Below, one piece after another: positions 1 to 10,257 of a stretch of 44,049 nt of DNA. The position numbers and the translations under genes are program-made. The DNA is taken from positions 1 through 44,049 of the forward strand of contig NZ_PQSS01000062.1 of assembly GCF_002920535.1 (NCBI RefSeq). The letters run 5' to 3'. The notes beneath the pieces are model-generated. The model was given only the letters and a program-made list of their open reading frames with translations, was not told the DNA's origin and did not search any database. Positions within the stretch are counted from its first letter, which is position 1; each line of letters starts with the position of its first letter. This stretch comes from Streptomyces sp. Ru71. Its GTDB lineage: Bacteria > Actinomycetota > Actinomycetes > Streptomycetales > Streptomycetaceae.

Positions 1-2538
1 CTGCGCGTGGGCGCCCCCGCGCCGAACGGCGCCACCTCGGTGCAGGAACTGGAGCAGGCGCTGCGCCCCGGCCCGCTGAGCGCGCAGTACCGCAAGATCC
101 TCGGCACCCTCCGCGCGCCCCTCGTCACCGACCCCGCCCAGTCGGCGTACGGGGTGCGGACGTTCGAGGAGCTGACGGTGCCCGACGCCTGGCTGCCGCG
201 CCCCAACGGCCTGCCCGCGCGCGTCTTCCTCGTCGCGCAGGCCGGCCTCGACGGCCACGCCCGGCTGCGCGAGGGCCGGCTGCCCCGCGCCGCCGGCCAG
301 GTCACCGCCCGGACCGCCGAGGTCGAGGGCGCCGTCACCACTCAGACCGCCAGGGCCCTGCACGTGCGGGTGGGCAACGTCCTGCACGTCCCGGCCGTCG
401 AACGCGACCCGCTCGTCGTCCGCATCACCGGCATCGTCGAACCGCGCAGCCCCGAGGGCGCCTACTGGTCCGCCGACAGCCTGCTGCGCAGCCCGACGCT
501 CAAGCCCGTGCCCGGCGGCGGCGCGGACCCGCTGCGCTACTGGCTCGGCACCGTGCTCCTGCCGCCCGAGGCGGCCCCGGCCCTGCTCGGCACGCCCGGC
601 GTCCCGCTGCGCTACTGGCAGTTCGCCCCCGACACCGCCGCCCTGCACGGCCGGGACGTCACGGAGCTGAAGTCCTCCGTCGCCGCCCTGGAGGCCGGGC
701 CCGGCCTGCGCGAGGTGCGCACCGCAGTCGACCCGAACGCCGACGCCGACACCGACCTGGACACCGTCCTCACCTCCTACGACGGCCTCAGCTCCGGCGT
801 CGCCCCGCTGGTCGCCGTCGCCGCGTTCGGCACCGGCACGGTCGCCGCCGTCATCCTGGCCATGGCGGGCGGCCTCGCCGCCGACCGCCGCCGCTCCGAA
901 CTGGCCCTGCTGCGCGCCCGCGGCGCCTCCCTGCGCGGCATGGCGGGACGGCTGCTCGCGGAGACGGCGGTCGTCGCCGTGCCCGCCGGGGCGCTCGGCC
1001 TGCTCGCCGCCGTCCTCGCCGTGCCCGGCGGCCGGCTGCTGCCCGCGCTGGCCGCCGCCCTCGCGGTCACCGCCGTCGGCTGCGCCGCCCTGCCGCTGCG
1101 GGCGGTGGCCGCGCACCGCGCGGTCGGCGTCCCCACCGGCCGGCAGGACGTCGCGGCCAGGCGCCCCTCCCGGCGCCGTACCGTCGCCGAACTCACCGTG
1201 CTCGCCGCGGCGGCCGCCGCCGTGGAGACCCTGCGCCGGCAGGGCGGGGACGGCGGACAGCTGGTGTCCGCCGCGCCGGTGCTGGTCGGCGTGATCGCGG
1301 CCCTGGTGCTGGTCCGGCTGTATCCGTGGCCGCTGCGCGCTCTGGCCCGCCCGGCCGGACGGCTGCGCGGCCTGGTCGGCCCGCTGTCCCTGGCCCGCGC
1401 CGGCCGCTCCTCCGCCTCCGCCGTGCTGCCGCTGCTGGCGCTGCTCACGGCCCTGACCACCGCCGCGTTCGGCGGCTCCGTGCTGGCCGGGGTGCGCGAG
1501 ACCCGCGACCACGCGGCCCTGCTCACGGTCGGCGCCGACGCCCGCGTCGAGGCGCAGACCACCAGCGTGCTGCCGGCCGGCCTGGCCGAACGCGTCCGCC
1601 CGGTGCCGGGGGTGCGCTCGCTGACCGAGGTCAGCATCTCCTACCAGGCGACCGCCGCCGACAGCCCGGCCACGCTGCCGGTGGCGGGCGTGCCCCCGGC
1701 CGACTACGCCGCCCTGACCGCCCGCACCGGCCTCGGCGCCTTCCCCGCCGCCGCCCTGCGCGCACCCACCGCCTCCGGCGCCGTCCTGCCCGCCCTCGCC
1801 TCCCCCGCCGTCGCCCGCACCTACGGCACCCGGCCCTTCCCGGTGCGCCTGGACGACGGCAGCACCGTCAGCGTGCGCATCACCCTGGTGCGGGACCACA
1901 CCCCGGCCGTGCCCGGCGAGCGCTTCCTGGTCGTGGACCGGGGCGCGCTCACCGCCGAGGCCGCCCGGCCGGCCGCACTGCTGCTGACCGGCGAGCGCAT
2001 CGACGCGACCGCGCTGCGCCGGGCGGCCGGCGGTACGGCGGGCGTCCAGCTGCGGTCGGCGGTGCGCGCCGGGTACGTCGACTCGCCGCTGCAGTCCGGC
2101 GCGGAACGCGTCTACACGGCGGCGGTCCTGGCCGGGGCCGGATACGCCGTGCTCGCGCTGCTGCTGTCCCTGCTGCGCGCCGCGCCCGAACGCATCGCGC
2201 TGCTCGCCCGGCTGCGCACGATGGGCCTCACCCGGGCGCAGTCCCGCCGGCTGCTCGTCCTGGAGTCCCTGCCGCAGGCCGTCCTCGCGACAGCCGGCGG
2301 CGCCCTGACCGCCTGGGCGGCGATCCGCCTGCTGGCCCCCGGCATCGACCTGACGACGATCGCCCTGGCCGCCGACCCGTCGGCGGGCCCCACGGCCGCC
2401 CTGCACACGGACGCCCTGTCCCTCGCGGTGCCGGCACTGGCGGTCCTCGCGGTGGCGGTGGGCGTCGCGACCGTGCAGGCGTGGTGGGCGGGACGCCGGG
2501 GGACGGTACGGGAGTTGAGGGTGGGGGACGCGCGGTGA
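1..2538 (+). CDS. FtsX-like ABC transporter permease (5' partial)
   Basis: The reading frame is open from base 1, so the gene starts upstream of the window; a GTG at 7 is probably internal. It encodes a membrane permease of the FtsX/MacB type. An extracytoplasmic domain is followed by hydrophobic helices around codons 260-360 (the first ends in an AADRRRSEL turn typical of FtsX permeases). Further helices lie near 400-440 and 470-500, then a second extracellular domain and a last helix group near 705-840 with the matching RLRTMGLTRAQ turn. This duplicated FtsX layout fits a 'DUF' or lipoprotein-export type exporter whose substrate cannot be read from sequence. The ATPase partner starts 91 bp downstream on the same strand, so the pair is most likely one operon. 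Confidence 0.85.
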   Translation: MRVGAPAPNGATSVQELEQALRPGPLSAQYRKILGTLRAPLVTDPAQSAYGVRTFEELTVPDAWLPRPNGLPARVFLVAQAGLDGHARLREGRLPRAAGQVTARTAEVEGAVTTQTARALHVRVGNVLHVPAVERDPLVVRITGIVEPRSPEGAYWSADSLLRSPTLKPVPGGGADPLRYWLGTVLLPPEAAPALLGTPGVPLRYWQFAPDTAALHGRDVTELKSSVAALEAGPGLREVRTAVDPNADADTDLDTVLTSYDGLSSGVAPLVAVAAFGTGTVAAVILAMAGGLAADRRRSELALLRARGASLRGMAGRLLAETAVVAVPAGALGLLAAVLAVPGGRLLPALAAALAVTAVGCAALPLRAVAAHRAVGVPTGRQDVAARRPSRRRTVAELTVLAAAAAAVETLRRQGGDGGQLVSAAPVLVGVIAALVLVRLYPWPLRALARPAGRLRGLVGPLSLARAGRSSASAVLPLLALLTALTTAAFGGSVLAGVRETRDHAALLTVGADARVEAQTTSVLPAGLAERVRPVPGVRSLTEVSISYQATAADSPATLPVAGVPPADYAALTARTGLGAFPAAALRAPTASGAVLPALASPAVARTYGTRPFPVRLDDGSTVSVRITLVRDHTPAVPGERFLVVDRGALTAEAARPAALLLTGERIDATALRRAAGGTAGVQLRSAVRAGYVDSPLQSGAERVYTAAVLAGAGYAVLALLLSLLRAAPERIALLARLRTMGLTRAQSRRLLVLESLPQAVLATAGGALTAWAAIRLLAPGIDLTTIALAADPSAGPTAALHTDALSLAVPALAVLAVAVGVATVQAWWAGRRGTVRELRVGDAR

Positions 2539-2629
2539 GCGGCCGTCTCCCGGCGCCGAGGCCGCCGTATGCCGAAGAACGTCGAGCGCGCGAGACCGTG
2601 AGGACGAACGCCCCGCGCAGGAGGCCATC

Positions 2630-3589
2630 ATGACGACCAACCCCACCCTCGCCGACCTGGCCACGCGGGCCGCCGAGGCCCGCAACACCCCCGCCTACGG
2701 CCACGACGCCCTGATCACCTGCGACCGCCTGGTGCGGATCTTCACCGCGGACGGCGTCGAGGTCCAGGCGCTGCAGGGCCTCGACCTGCTCGTCCGCGAG
2801 GGCGAACTCATGGCCCTGGTGGGCGCGTCGGGCAGCGGCAAGTCCACGCTCATGAACATCCTCGCGGGCCTGGACACCCCCACCGCCGGCGCCGCCCGGG
2901 TCGCCGGGCACGACCTGCTGGCGATGACCGCCAAGGACCGTCTGGCCTACCGCCGGGAGACCGTCGGCTTCGTCTGGCAGCAGACCTCCCGCAACCTGCT
3001 GCCGTATCTGACGGCGGCCCAGAACGTCGCCCTCCCGCTCCAGCTGAGCGGCAACCGCGTCCACCGCGGCCGTCGCGCCCGCGCCCGACGCGCCCTGGAG
3101 CTGCTGGAGCTGCTCGGCGTCGCCGACTGCCGCGACCGCCACCCGCACCAGATGTCCGGCGGCCAGCAGCAGCGCGTCGCCATCGCCGTGGCCCTGGCGT
3201 GCGACCCGGCCGTGCTGCTCGCCGACGAACCCACCGGTGAGCTGGACTCGCACACCGGGGAGCAGATCTTCGCCGCGTTCCGCACGGCCAACGAGCAGCT
3301 GGGCACGACGATCGTGATCGTCACCCACGACCAGGCGGTGGCCGGTGAGGTGCGCCGCACGGTGGCCATCCGGGACGGCCGCACCTCCACGGAGGTGCTG
3401 CGCCGCAGCGAGGTGGACGCGACGACCGGCCACGAGACGGTGGTGGCCCGCGAGTACGCCATGCTGGACCGCGCCGGCCGCCTCCAGCTCCCCGCGGAGT
3501 ACACCGCCACGCTGGGCATGCGCGACCGGGTGGCGCTGGAACTGGAGAGCGACCACATCAGTGTGTGGCCGGACCAGGAGGAGAGGTGA
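2630..3589 (+). CDS. ABC transporter ATP-binding protein (MacB/LolD-like)
   Basis: This is the ATPase for the FtsX-type permease just upstream. The ATG is preceded by AGGAGG at a 5-base spacing. Visible motifs are Walker A GASGSGKST (about residues 65-73), a Q-loop (WQQTSRNLLPY), signature MSGGQQQR, Walker B VLLADEPTGELD and an H-loop VTHD. After the usual ABC domain there are about 60 extra residues. Their last part (DRAGRLQLPAEY followed by a short beta-rich stretch) resembles an AbrB/SpoVT swapped-hairpin segment; this is my inference. The 319-aa length is above the roughly 230 aa of a bare LolD-type ATPase, because of an N-terminal lead of about 30 aa and this tail. Confidence 0.88.
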   Translation: MTTNPTLADLATRAAEARNTPAYGHDALITCDRLVRIFTADGVEVQALQGLDLLVREGELMALVGASGSGKSTLMNILAGLDTPTAGAARVAGHDLLAMTAKDRLAYRRETVGFVWQQTSRNLLPYLTAAQNVALPLQLSGNRVHRGRRARARRALELLELLGVADCRDRHPHQMSGGQQQRVAIAVALACDPAVLLADEPTGELDSHTGEQIFAAFRTANEQLGTTIVIVTHDQAVAGEVRRTVAIRDGRTSTEVLRRSEVDATTGHETVVAREYAMLDRAGRLQLPAEYTATLGMRDRVALELESDHISVWPDQEER

Positions 3590-3630
3590 ACCGCGCGGCT
3601 GGGCGCAAGTGGGGAAGCGAGGTGAACGCG

Positions 3631-3652
3631 GGCGTCAGCGCACGCTGACGCC
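3631..3652. terminator. Perfect inverted repeat between convergent genes
   Basis: GGCGTCAGCG and CGCTGACGCC are separated by two bases and sit where the ABC operon (+) meets the minus-strand gene ending at 3635. The right arm overlaps the last codons of that gene. There is no T-run, as is common for Streptomyces terminators, so this is a candidate bidirectional terminator. Confidence 0.55.
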
Positions 3653-4312
3653 GAGCGCCCCGAGCCCCGCCGTGCGCACCGCGACCGAGCCGTAGGCGGT
3701 GCGCAGCCGCAGCCACGCGCCCGAGGAGAACAGCGCCGGTTCCTCCGCGTCCCGGCCGGGCCGCAGGAACCCCAGTGACTGCGCGGCGTGCACGACCCGC
3801 ACGGGCAGCCGTGTCTCACCGACCGTGCGGGACCAGATCTCCCGCCCGAGCCGGTCCAGTTCGGCGCGGGTGCGCTGCTCCGGGGCCAGCTCCTGGGTAC
3901 GGGTGCGGAACTCGGCGACGGCCGCGCCGACCAGGCCGGACAGTTCGCCGGCCCGGGGCAGCCCCGGCTCGCGCCGCCAGCCGCCGCGCGGGGGCAGGAC
4001 GCCCGCCCACGGCGGACCGGTCACGGCGGCGGGGACGGCGGCCGTGGCGCCCGCCTCGTCGACGGACTCCAGCAGCTCGCCGGCGGAGACGGTGACGTCC
4101 AGGGTGACGTCGAGCCCGTGCTCGTACGGCTTGGCCAGCCGGACCGCGCGGATGGCCAGCACCTCGAACGACGGCGGCCGCCCGAACACGGCCAGCGCGG
4201 TGCCCGCCGCCTGCAGGCGCACCGCGGCCGACCGGTCGTAGTGGAGCAGCCGGGAGAGGAAGGCGGCGAGGTCCGCCGCCTCCGTCTCGTCGGCGAGGTG
4301 CAGCACCGTCAT
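3635..4312 (-). CDS. Conserved protein of unknown function, coupled to thioesterase
   Basis: This is a 225-aa soluble protein without a recognised domain. The start ATG at 4312 overlaps the stop of the thioesterase gene (ATGA), so translation is coupled; the frame remains open further upstream inside the thioesterase gene, but that is not coding. The protein begins MTVLHLADETEAADLAAFLSRLL and contains Leu/Ala-rich segments (residues 1-45), a mid-protein stretch with conserved-looking aromatics, and no signal peptide or membrane helix. Position behind ettA and the thioesterase suggests one three-gene transcript. I do not recognise its function. Confidence 0.8.
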   Translation of the reverse strand: MTVLHLADETEAADLAAFLSRLLHYDRSAAVRLQAAGTALAVFGRPPSFEVLAIRAVRLAKPYEHGLDVTLDVTVSAGELLESVDEAGATAAVPAAVTGPPWAGVLPPRGGWRREPGLPRAGELSGLVGAAVAEFRTRTQELAPEQRTRAELDRLGREIWSRTVGETRLPVRVVHAAQSLGFLRPGRDAEEPALFSSGAWLRLRTAYGSVAVRTAGLGALGVSVR

Positions 4313-4725
4313 GCCGCGACGGCCTCCTGCTCGGACGCGTCGTCCAGGTACTGCTGAAGGAACTCGCGCTCCTCCGGAGTGATCCGGCGCGGCCGCTGGG
4401 CCTCGAAGTCGAACGGGACGATCACGGTCGAGGCCCGCACGTACACCAGGTCCTCGTCCTTCACCTCGTAGGAGACGGTGAAGGACGCGGCCCTGATCTG
4501 CGAGACCCACAGCTCTACGTCCACGGGCGTGGGCCGGTGGACGAGCTGCCGCTTGTAGTCGATCTCATGGCGTGCCACGACGGACCCGTCCTTGGACTCC
4601 TTGCCCCGGCGGGACAGGAAGTCGATCCGCGCTTCCTCCAGGTAGCGCAGGAAGACGGCGTTGTTGACATGGCCGTAGGCGTCCATGTCCGACCAGCGCA
4701 GCGGGCACGGGTAGATGTGGCGCAA
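4309..4725 (-). CDS. Acyl-CoA thioesterase, hotdog (4HBT/YbgC-like)
   Basis: A 138-aa single-hotdog protein. The N-terminal motif WSDMDAYGHVNNAVFLRYLEEAR is the classic 4HBT signature with the catalytic Asp (residue about 15 within DMDAYGHVNN) and the Tyr/Glu pair on the hotdog helix. The family hydrolyses acyl-CoA or acyl-ACP thioesters in the cytoplasm; the substrate here is unknown. It starts 6 bp after the ettA stop and shares an ATGA overlap with the following unknown gene, so the three are probably cotranscribed. Length matches the family (130-150 aa). Confidence 0.9.
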   Translation of the reverse strand: MRHIYPCPLRWSDMDAYGHVNNAVFLRYLEEARIDFLSRRGKESKDGSVVARHEIDYKRQLVHRPTPVDVELWVSQIRAASFTVSYEVKDEDLVYVRASTVIVPFDFEAQRPRRITPEEREFLQQYLDDASEQEAVAA

Positions 4726-4731
4726 GATCGA

Positions 4732-6396
<1,665 letters not shown>

Positions 6397-6546
6397 GAGA
6401 AACCGTCCGGCAGCTTGAATCTGGCAGTGGGCAGATACACCCCATCTTGCCTGACCGCCAGCCCTGGGGGGAAACCCGTTCCGTCCGGGGGCTGTGACCT
6501 GGGGGTTCGCTGGTGGTGGGCGTACGACCTTGACGTGTACCGATTC

Positions 6547-6565
6547 TTAGGTGAGCCTTACCTAA
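6547..6565. promoter_or_regulatory. Iron box (DmdR1/IdeR-type operator)
   Basis: The 19-bp sequence TTAGGTGAGCCTTACCTAA differs at one position, on its reverse strand, from the actinobacterial iron-box consensus TTAGGTTAGGCTCACCTAA. It lies 30 bp before the probable start at 6596 of the membrane protein gene, where a repressor would cover the promoter. Known family behaviour: DmdR1/IdeR with Fe2+ represses such genes when iron is plentiful. Confidence 0.85.
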
Positions 6566-6595
6566 ACTTTACTGTGCGTGTTCTGGGAGTTTTCT

Positions 6596-7177
6596 GTGTC
6601 CGTGCTGTCCTCCGAGTCGCCCTCGTCCCCGCAGGCCGCCCCCTCCGGGCGCCTGGGGCTCTACGACACCTGGTGGACAGTGGCGGCCGCGTCGGTCGCC
6701 GCCGGGCTGGGGCTCGCGGCCTGTGCCTGGGTGTCCCTCCACCTGCGCGTGGACGCGACCCTGCACACCGTCGCCCTCTTCGCTCACCTGGCCTTCCTCG
6801 TGCTGGGCTTCGGGGCCGTGCTCGTGGCCGACTACCACGCGCTGCTGTTCCTGACCCGCCGGTGCTCCCTGCGGGAAGCCGTGCACGGGGCCGGACGCCT
6901 CCACGTGCCCATCTGGACCGGCCTCGTCGGCCTGGTGGCCAGCGGCGTGATGCTCCACCCCGACCTCGGCTCCCCGCTCACCCGGGTCAAGCTGGGCCTG
7001 GTGCTCGTCCTCACCCTCAACGGCCTGCAGGCCGGGCTGCTGAACCGGCGCCTGGTCCAGCAGCCCGCCACCGCGCCCGCCCCGCGCCTGCTGCTGCGCG
7101 GCGCCGCCACCGCCCTGGTGTCCCAGCTGTGCTGGTGGGGCGCCGTGGTCATCGGGTTCAACAACAGCCGGCACTGA
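6596..7177 (+). CDS. Four-helix membrane protein under an iron box
   Basis: I chose GTG 6596 because GGGAG lies 6 bases upstream; an in-frame GTG at 6578 would add six residues but has no good ribosome site. The product (193 aa) has four hydrophobic segments, at about residues 25-45, 58-80, 100-122 and 155-180. Histidines lie at helix edges (HLRVDATLH, YHALLF, HVPIW), recalling small DUF-type or CopD-like membrane proteins. No catalytic motif is recognised. The iron box 30 bp upstream predicts expression only in iron starvation, so a role in iron or haem handling is possible but is inference. It is convergent with the next gene (18-bp gap). Confidence 0.75.
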   Translation: MSVLSSESPSSPQAAPSGRLGLYDTWWTVAAASVAAGLGLAACAWVSLHLRVDATLHTVALFAHLAFLVLGFGAVLVADYHALLFLTRRCSLREAVHGAGRLHVPIWTGLVGLVASGVMLHPDLGSPLTRVKLGLVLVLTLNGLQAGLLNRRLVQQPATAPAPRLLLRGAATALVSQLCWWGAVVIGFNNSRH

Positions 7178-7195
7178 GGCCGGCGGACTCGGGCG

Positions 7196-7939
7196 TCAGG
7201 GCAGCAGCTCGGGGTTCAGCGCGAGCGCGCGCAGCTGCTCACGGGTGAGCGGGTAGCCCTTCATGACCGGTCCCAGGGAGCCCTTGCCGAGGAAGCCCGC
7301 GGAGTCCTGGACGGTGACCATCGTGCCGCCCCTCAGCACCACGCGGGCGTGCAGTGAGGCGCCGTGCATGATGCCGCCGGCGTCCTTCCACGGGGCATGC
7401 CTCCACAGGTTCAGGAGCCCGCCGTCGGGCAACTTCTCGGTGGTGCACTGCTCGATTCCGTCCTTGCGGGACGGCGTGCGGCTCCCGGCGCACAGGTCGA
7501 CCGGGACGCCCTTGCCGCCCCGGAACACGTGAACCGAGACGTACCCGGTGGCCCCGCCCCTGGTGACGGCGTAGTCCCCGTCGTACGGGCCCTTCCCCTT
7601 CGTCGTCTTCGGTTTCGTCCCGGTCATCAGCTGCTGCAGCGAGACCTTCCTGATCTTGCCGACGTCCCCGGGCAGAAGCTTCTCGATGCCCGCGCCCTTC
7701 GTGCCGGGCGTGGCGGCCACGCTCCGCTGTCCGCCGTCACCCGGCAGAGCGCCGGAGCCGAGGACGCCCGCGGCGGCCACCGCGGCCACCGCGCCGGTCA
7801 TCGCCGCGCGCCGCCGGCGCCGTACCCGCCTCACCGAGGCGAAGACGGACTCACTGCCCCGCCCCACCGGCACGGGTACATCGTCGACGGCCCGGCCGAG
7901 CAGCTCGCGGACCTCTTCCACCTGGTTCCTGTCGCTCAT
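7196..7939 (-). CDS. Single-pass membrane protein paired with ECF sigma factor
   Basis: A 247-aa protein with a charged cytoplasmic N-terminus (about 45 aa, ending in an RRVRRRRR cluster), one transmembrane helix (about 46-66) and an extracellular domain of about 180 aa with two Cys. It starts inside the stop of the sigma-factor gene (ATGA overlap), an arrangement typical of anti-sigma factors or cognate sensors for SigE-family ECF sigmas. No zinc anti-sigma (HxxxCxxC) motif is visible, so anti-sigma function is inferred from context only. Confidence 0.75.
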   Translation of the reverse strand: MSDRNQVEEVRELLGRAVDDVPVPVGRGSESVFASVRRVRRRRRAAMTGAVAAVAAAGVLGSGALPGDGGQRSVAATPGTKGAGIEKLLPGDVGKIRKVSLQQLMTGTKPKTTKGKGPYDGDYAVTRGGATGYVSVHVFRGGKGVPVDLCAGSRTPSRKDGIEQCTTEKLPDGGLLNLWRHAPWKDAGGIMHGASLHARVVLRGGTMVTVQDSAGFLGKGSLGPVMKGYPLTREQLRALALNPELLP

Positions 7940-8424
7940 ACGTGTTCCTCCCGCACCGCGGCCCGCAGGGCCGCCAGTCCCCTCGCCGTGTGGCTCTTGA
8001 CCGTGCTCTCCCGCATGCCGAGCAGCTCGGCGGTGGCGGCGACGCTGAGGTCCTCCCAGTAGCGCAGCACCAGCACCGCCCGCTGTTTGGGCGCGAGCCC
8101 CGCGAGAGCGGCCCGCACCATCAGCCCGGTGTCGTTGTCCGGCAGCGGCTGCGGCGCATCGGGCAGCTCGCCGTACGCCCGCTCGCGTCGCCAGAACCGG
8201 CGGCGCCCCGCGATGAAGGTGTTGACCAGCGTCCTGCGGGCGTAGGCGTCCAGGTTCTCCAGCCGCCCGTGCCGACGGGCGCCCAGCACCACCTTGACCA
8301 GCGCCGTCTGGACCAGGTCCTCGGCCTCGTCACGGTTGCCGCACAGCAGGTAGGCGCTGCGGAACAACGCCGTGCGTCTGCCCTCGACGAAGGCGTGCAG
8401 AGCCGCTTCCCCTCCGCGCGTCAT
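7936..8424 (-). CDS. SigE-family ECF RNA polymerase sigma factor
   Basis: A 162-aa group IV sigma factor. Region 2 appears as FRSAYLLCGNRDEAEDLVQTALVKV with the -10 recognition helix following (NLDAYARRTLVNTFI). Region 4 shows LAPKQRAVLVLRYWEDLSVAATAELLGMRESTVKSHTARGL, an HTH for the -35. It is translationally coupled to the membrane protein downstream. Target genes cannot be read from this window. Confidence 0.92.
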   Translation of the reverse strand: MTRGGEAALHAFVEGRRTALFRSAYLLCGNRDEAEDLVQTALVKVVLGARRHGRLENLDAYARRTLVNTFIAGRRRFWRRERAYGELPDAPQPLPDNDTGLMVRAALAGLAPKQRAVLVLRYWEDLSVAATAELLGMRESTVKSHTARGLAALRAAVREEHV

Positions 8425-8498
8425 CCGTCCCCCTTCCCCGGTCCTCCGGTGACCGTCTCACCCCTTTCAGTGCCGTGGCGGGGTCCCCAGGACGCAGC

Positions 8499-8529
8499 GG
8501 AGGCGGTACGAATTTCTCGTACCGCCTCC
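8499..8529 (-). terminator. Stem-loop downstream of the thioester surface protein gene
   Basis: A perfect 13-bp stem, GGAGGCGGTACGA against TCGTACCGCCTCC, with a 5-base loop. It starts 20 bp after the stop at 8550 (minus strand) and just upstream of the sigma gene, so it is a strong candidate terminator isolating the two units. Confidence 0.75.
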
Positions 8530-8549
8530 CACACAGCCGGGTGTGCCGG

Positions 8550-9992
8550 TCAGCCCTGGTCCGCCTCCCGGCGCCGCAGCAGCACCAGGACCGCGCCACC
8601 GATCACCACCAGGCCGATGGCCGAGCCCGCGATCAGCGGGGTGAGGGTCGAACCACCGGTGTCGGCGAGGTCGGTGGGACCGCCGGAGCCCGAGGAGCCG
8701 GCGGTGCCGGTGGAGCCGCCCACCGTGGCCGGGCTCGGCTCGGCGACGGTCTGGGTGGAGAGGGTGGTCGTGCCGCCCCGCGTCCTGCAGTCCAGGACCC
8801 CGGTGAACCGCTGTGACAGGCCGGCCGCGCCGGTGATCGTGACGTCGTAGGGCTGGTCCTCCTGCAGCGGCATGGTCACCGTCCGGGACGCACCGGCGGG
8901 GACGCTGTGCGCGGTGCCCATCAACTCGAAGGTAAACGGCTGGTCACCCCGGTTCACCGCGGTGATGTCCACACCGCCCTTGACGCAGTCCTCCTTCGCG
9001 GACAGCGCGGGTATCGGACCCCGAGCGGCCCAGGTCGCGCTCGCCGTCGCGGAGACCGTCGACTCGCTGGACCCGGCGAGGATCTGCGTCTGGCTGCGGC
9101 TGTCGGAGGTGAACGCCCGGCCGACGGGGACGGTGGTCGACGCCTGCACGGTCAGCTGTGCGGAGCCGGCCGCGGCGCCTTCGGGCACGGCGAAGAAGAG
9201 CTGGGTGCCGTCGGCCGCGGTGATCACCGGCTTGCCGTCCTTGCCGACGATCCGCACCCCGCTCATCGCCGCGTCCGCGGGCGGTGACACGGCCACGCCG
9301 GCCGCGCCGGTGCGCACGGTCACCGGGCCGAGCAGCTCACCGGGGTGACCGGAGACCGCCGGCGGGTCCAGGGTCAGCGAGGCCGCCGGCTCGCTCGTCT
9401 GCCGGGCGCTCTTGAAGAGGTGGTCGGCCAGCTGCTCCGCCTGCGGATCGACCGCGTCGACGTCCACCCCGTCGGAGTAGCGCCAGATGGCCACCTGGGT
9501 GCCGGCCGCGGCGTCCTGCTCGGTGAGGCCACCGTGGATGCCGGCCGCCTCGGCCAGCGCCGCCAGGTCGTTCACCTGCGGGTAGGAGTGCTGCAGGATC
9601 CAGCGGATGCGCCCCGCGTCCTTGTTGGCGCCGAGCGAGGTGCCGCTCCACGGGGTCTCGTGGTACTTGGCGTCCCGCTGCGTCGGGTTGTACAGGTCGA
9701 CGCAGTACGTCTGCAGGGTGCCGCCGCCGTCGACGGACATCTCGAACAGACCCGCCGACACCTGCTGGTCCTGGCCGCCGTCGTGCACGACCGCGGCGCC
9801 GAAGGTCTTCAGACCGCCCATCGTCGCGCCGGCCCCGGCCCGGCTCTGCGGCGGCGCCTCGCCGGCCGAGGCCGGTCCCGCCGCGGTCAGCGCACTCGCC
9901 GCGACGATCCCGGACACCAGCGCCACGGCGGCGAGCCGGCTTGTTCCTCGCCCGCGCACGGACCGCGCCGTGGGCGCGGCGAACGAACACAT
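8550..9992 (-). CDS. Cys-Gln thioester bond-forming surface protein with sortase signal
   Basis: A 480-aa cell-wall protein. The start is ATG 9992, or the adjacent GTG 9995, each behind AAGGGG. Residues 1-40 form a signal peptide ending ASAGEA. A TQXA thioester domain follows: the Cys is in TYCVDLYNP and the Gln in GTQVAIWRYSDG, which in this family form an internal thioester that can bind surfaces covalently. Beta-rich, Ig-like modules occupy the middle. The C-terminus has LADTG (an LAXTG class E sortase signal), a hydrophobic helix and a RRREADQG tail. It should be displayed on the peptidoglycan. A single-gene unit with a terminator after it. Confidence 0.9.
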   Translation of the reverse strand: MCSFAAPTARSVRGRGTSRLAAVALVSGIVAASALTAAGPASAGEAPPQSRAGAGATMGGLKTFGAAVVHDGGQDQQVSAGLFEMSVDGGGTLQTYCVDLYNPTQRDAKYHETPWSGTSLGANKDAGRIRWILQHSYPQVNDLAALAEAAGIHGGLTEQDAAAGTQVAIWRYSDGVDVDAVDPQAEQLADHLFKSARQTSEPAASLTLDPPAVSGHPGELLGPVTVRTGAAGVAVSPPADAAMSGVRIVGKDGKPVITAADGTQLFFAVPEGAAAGSAQLTVQASTTVPVGRAFTSDSRSQTQILAGSSESTVSATASATWAARGPIPALSAKEDCVKGGVDITAVNRGDQPFTFELMGTAHSVPAGASRTVTMPLQEDQPYDVTITGAAGLSQRFTGVLDCRTRGGTTTLSTQTVAEPSPATVGGSTGTAGSSGSGGPTDLADTGGSTLTPLIAGSAIGLVVIGGAVLVLLRRREADQG

Positions 9993-10257
9993 CACAGCAA
10001 TTCCCCTTCGCGCAGGACCCGTTGACGTGGGGGGTACGCGGTCCCACCAGCAGAATCGGGAGCCCCGAGAGCTCTCCCGCATCCTAGGGACGGCGTCACA
10101 CCGGCATTCACCGTCCCCTTGTCGCAGCCATGATCCGACTCGTAATCGTTATCGCACACACCGGCCGCGAGCTGGGCTTATCGACAAATCCACCGGATGG
10201 TTCGGTATGCATGGGCCGATAAGCCGCAGTCATCGCGACCTCGGGCACTTGCTGACA
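9993..10257. other. Intergenic region between ssbB and the thioester protein gene
   Basis: No gene is seen. It holds the promoter side of the thioester gene and the downstream side of ssbB. An inverted repeat GGCTTATCG (10175-10183) / CGATAAGCC (10217-10225) with a 33-base loop may end the ssbB transcript or act as an operator; there is no T-run. Confidence 0.4.
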
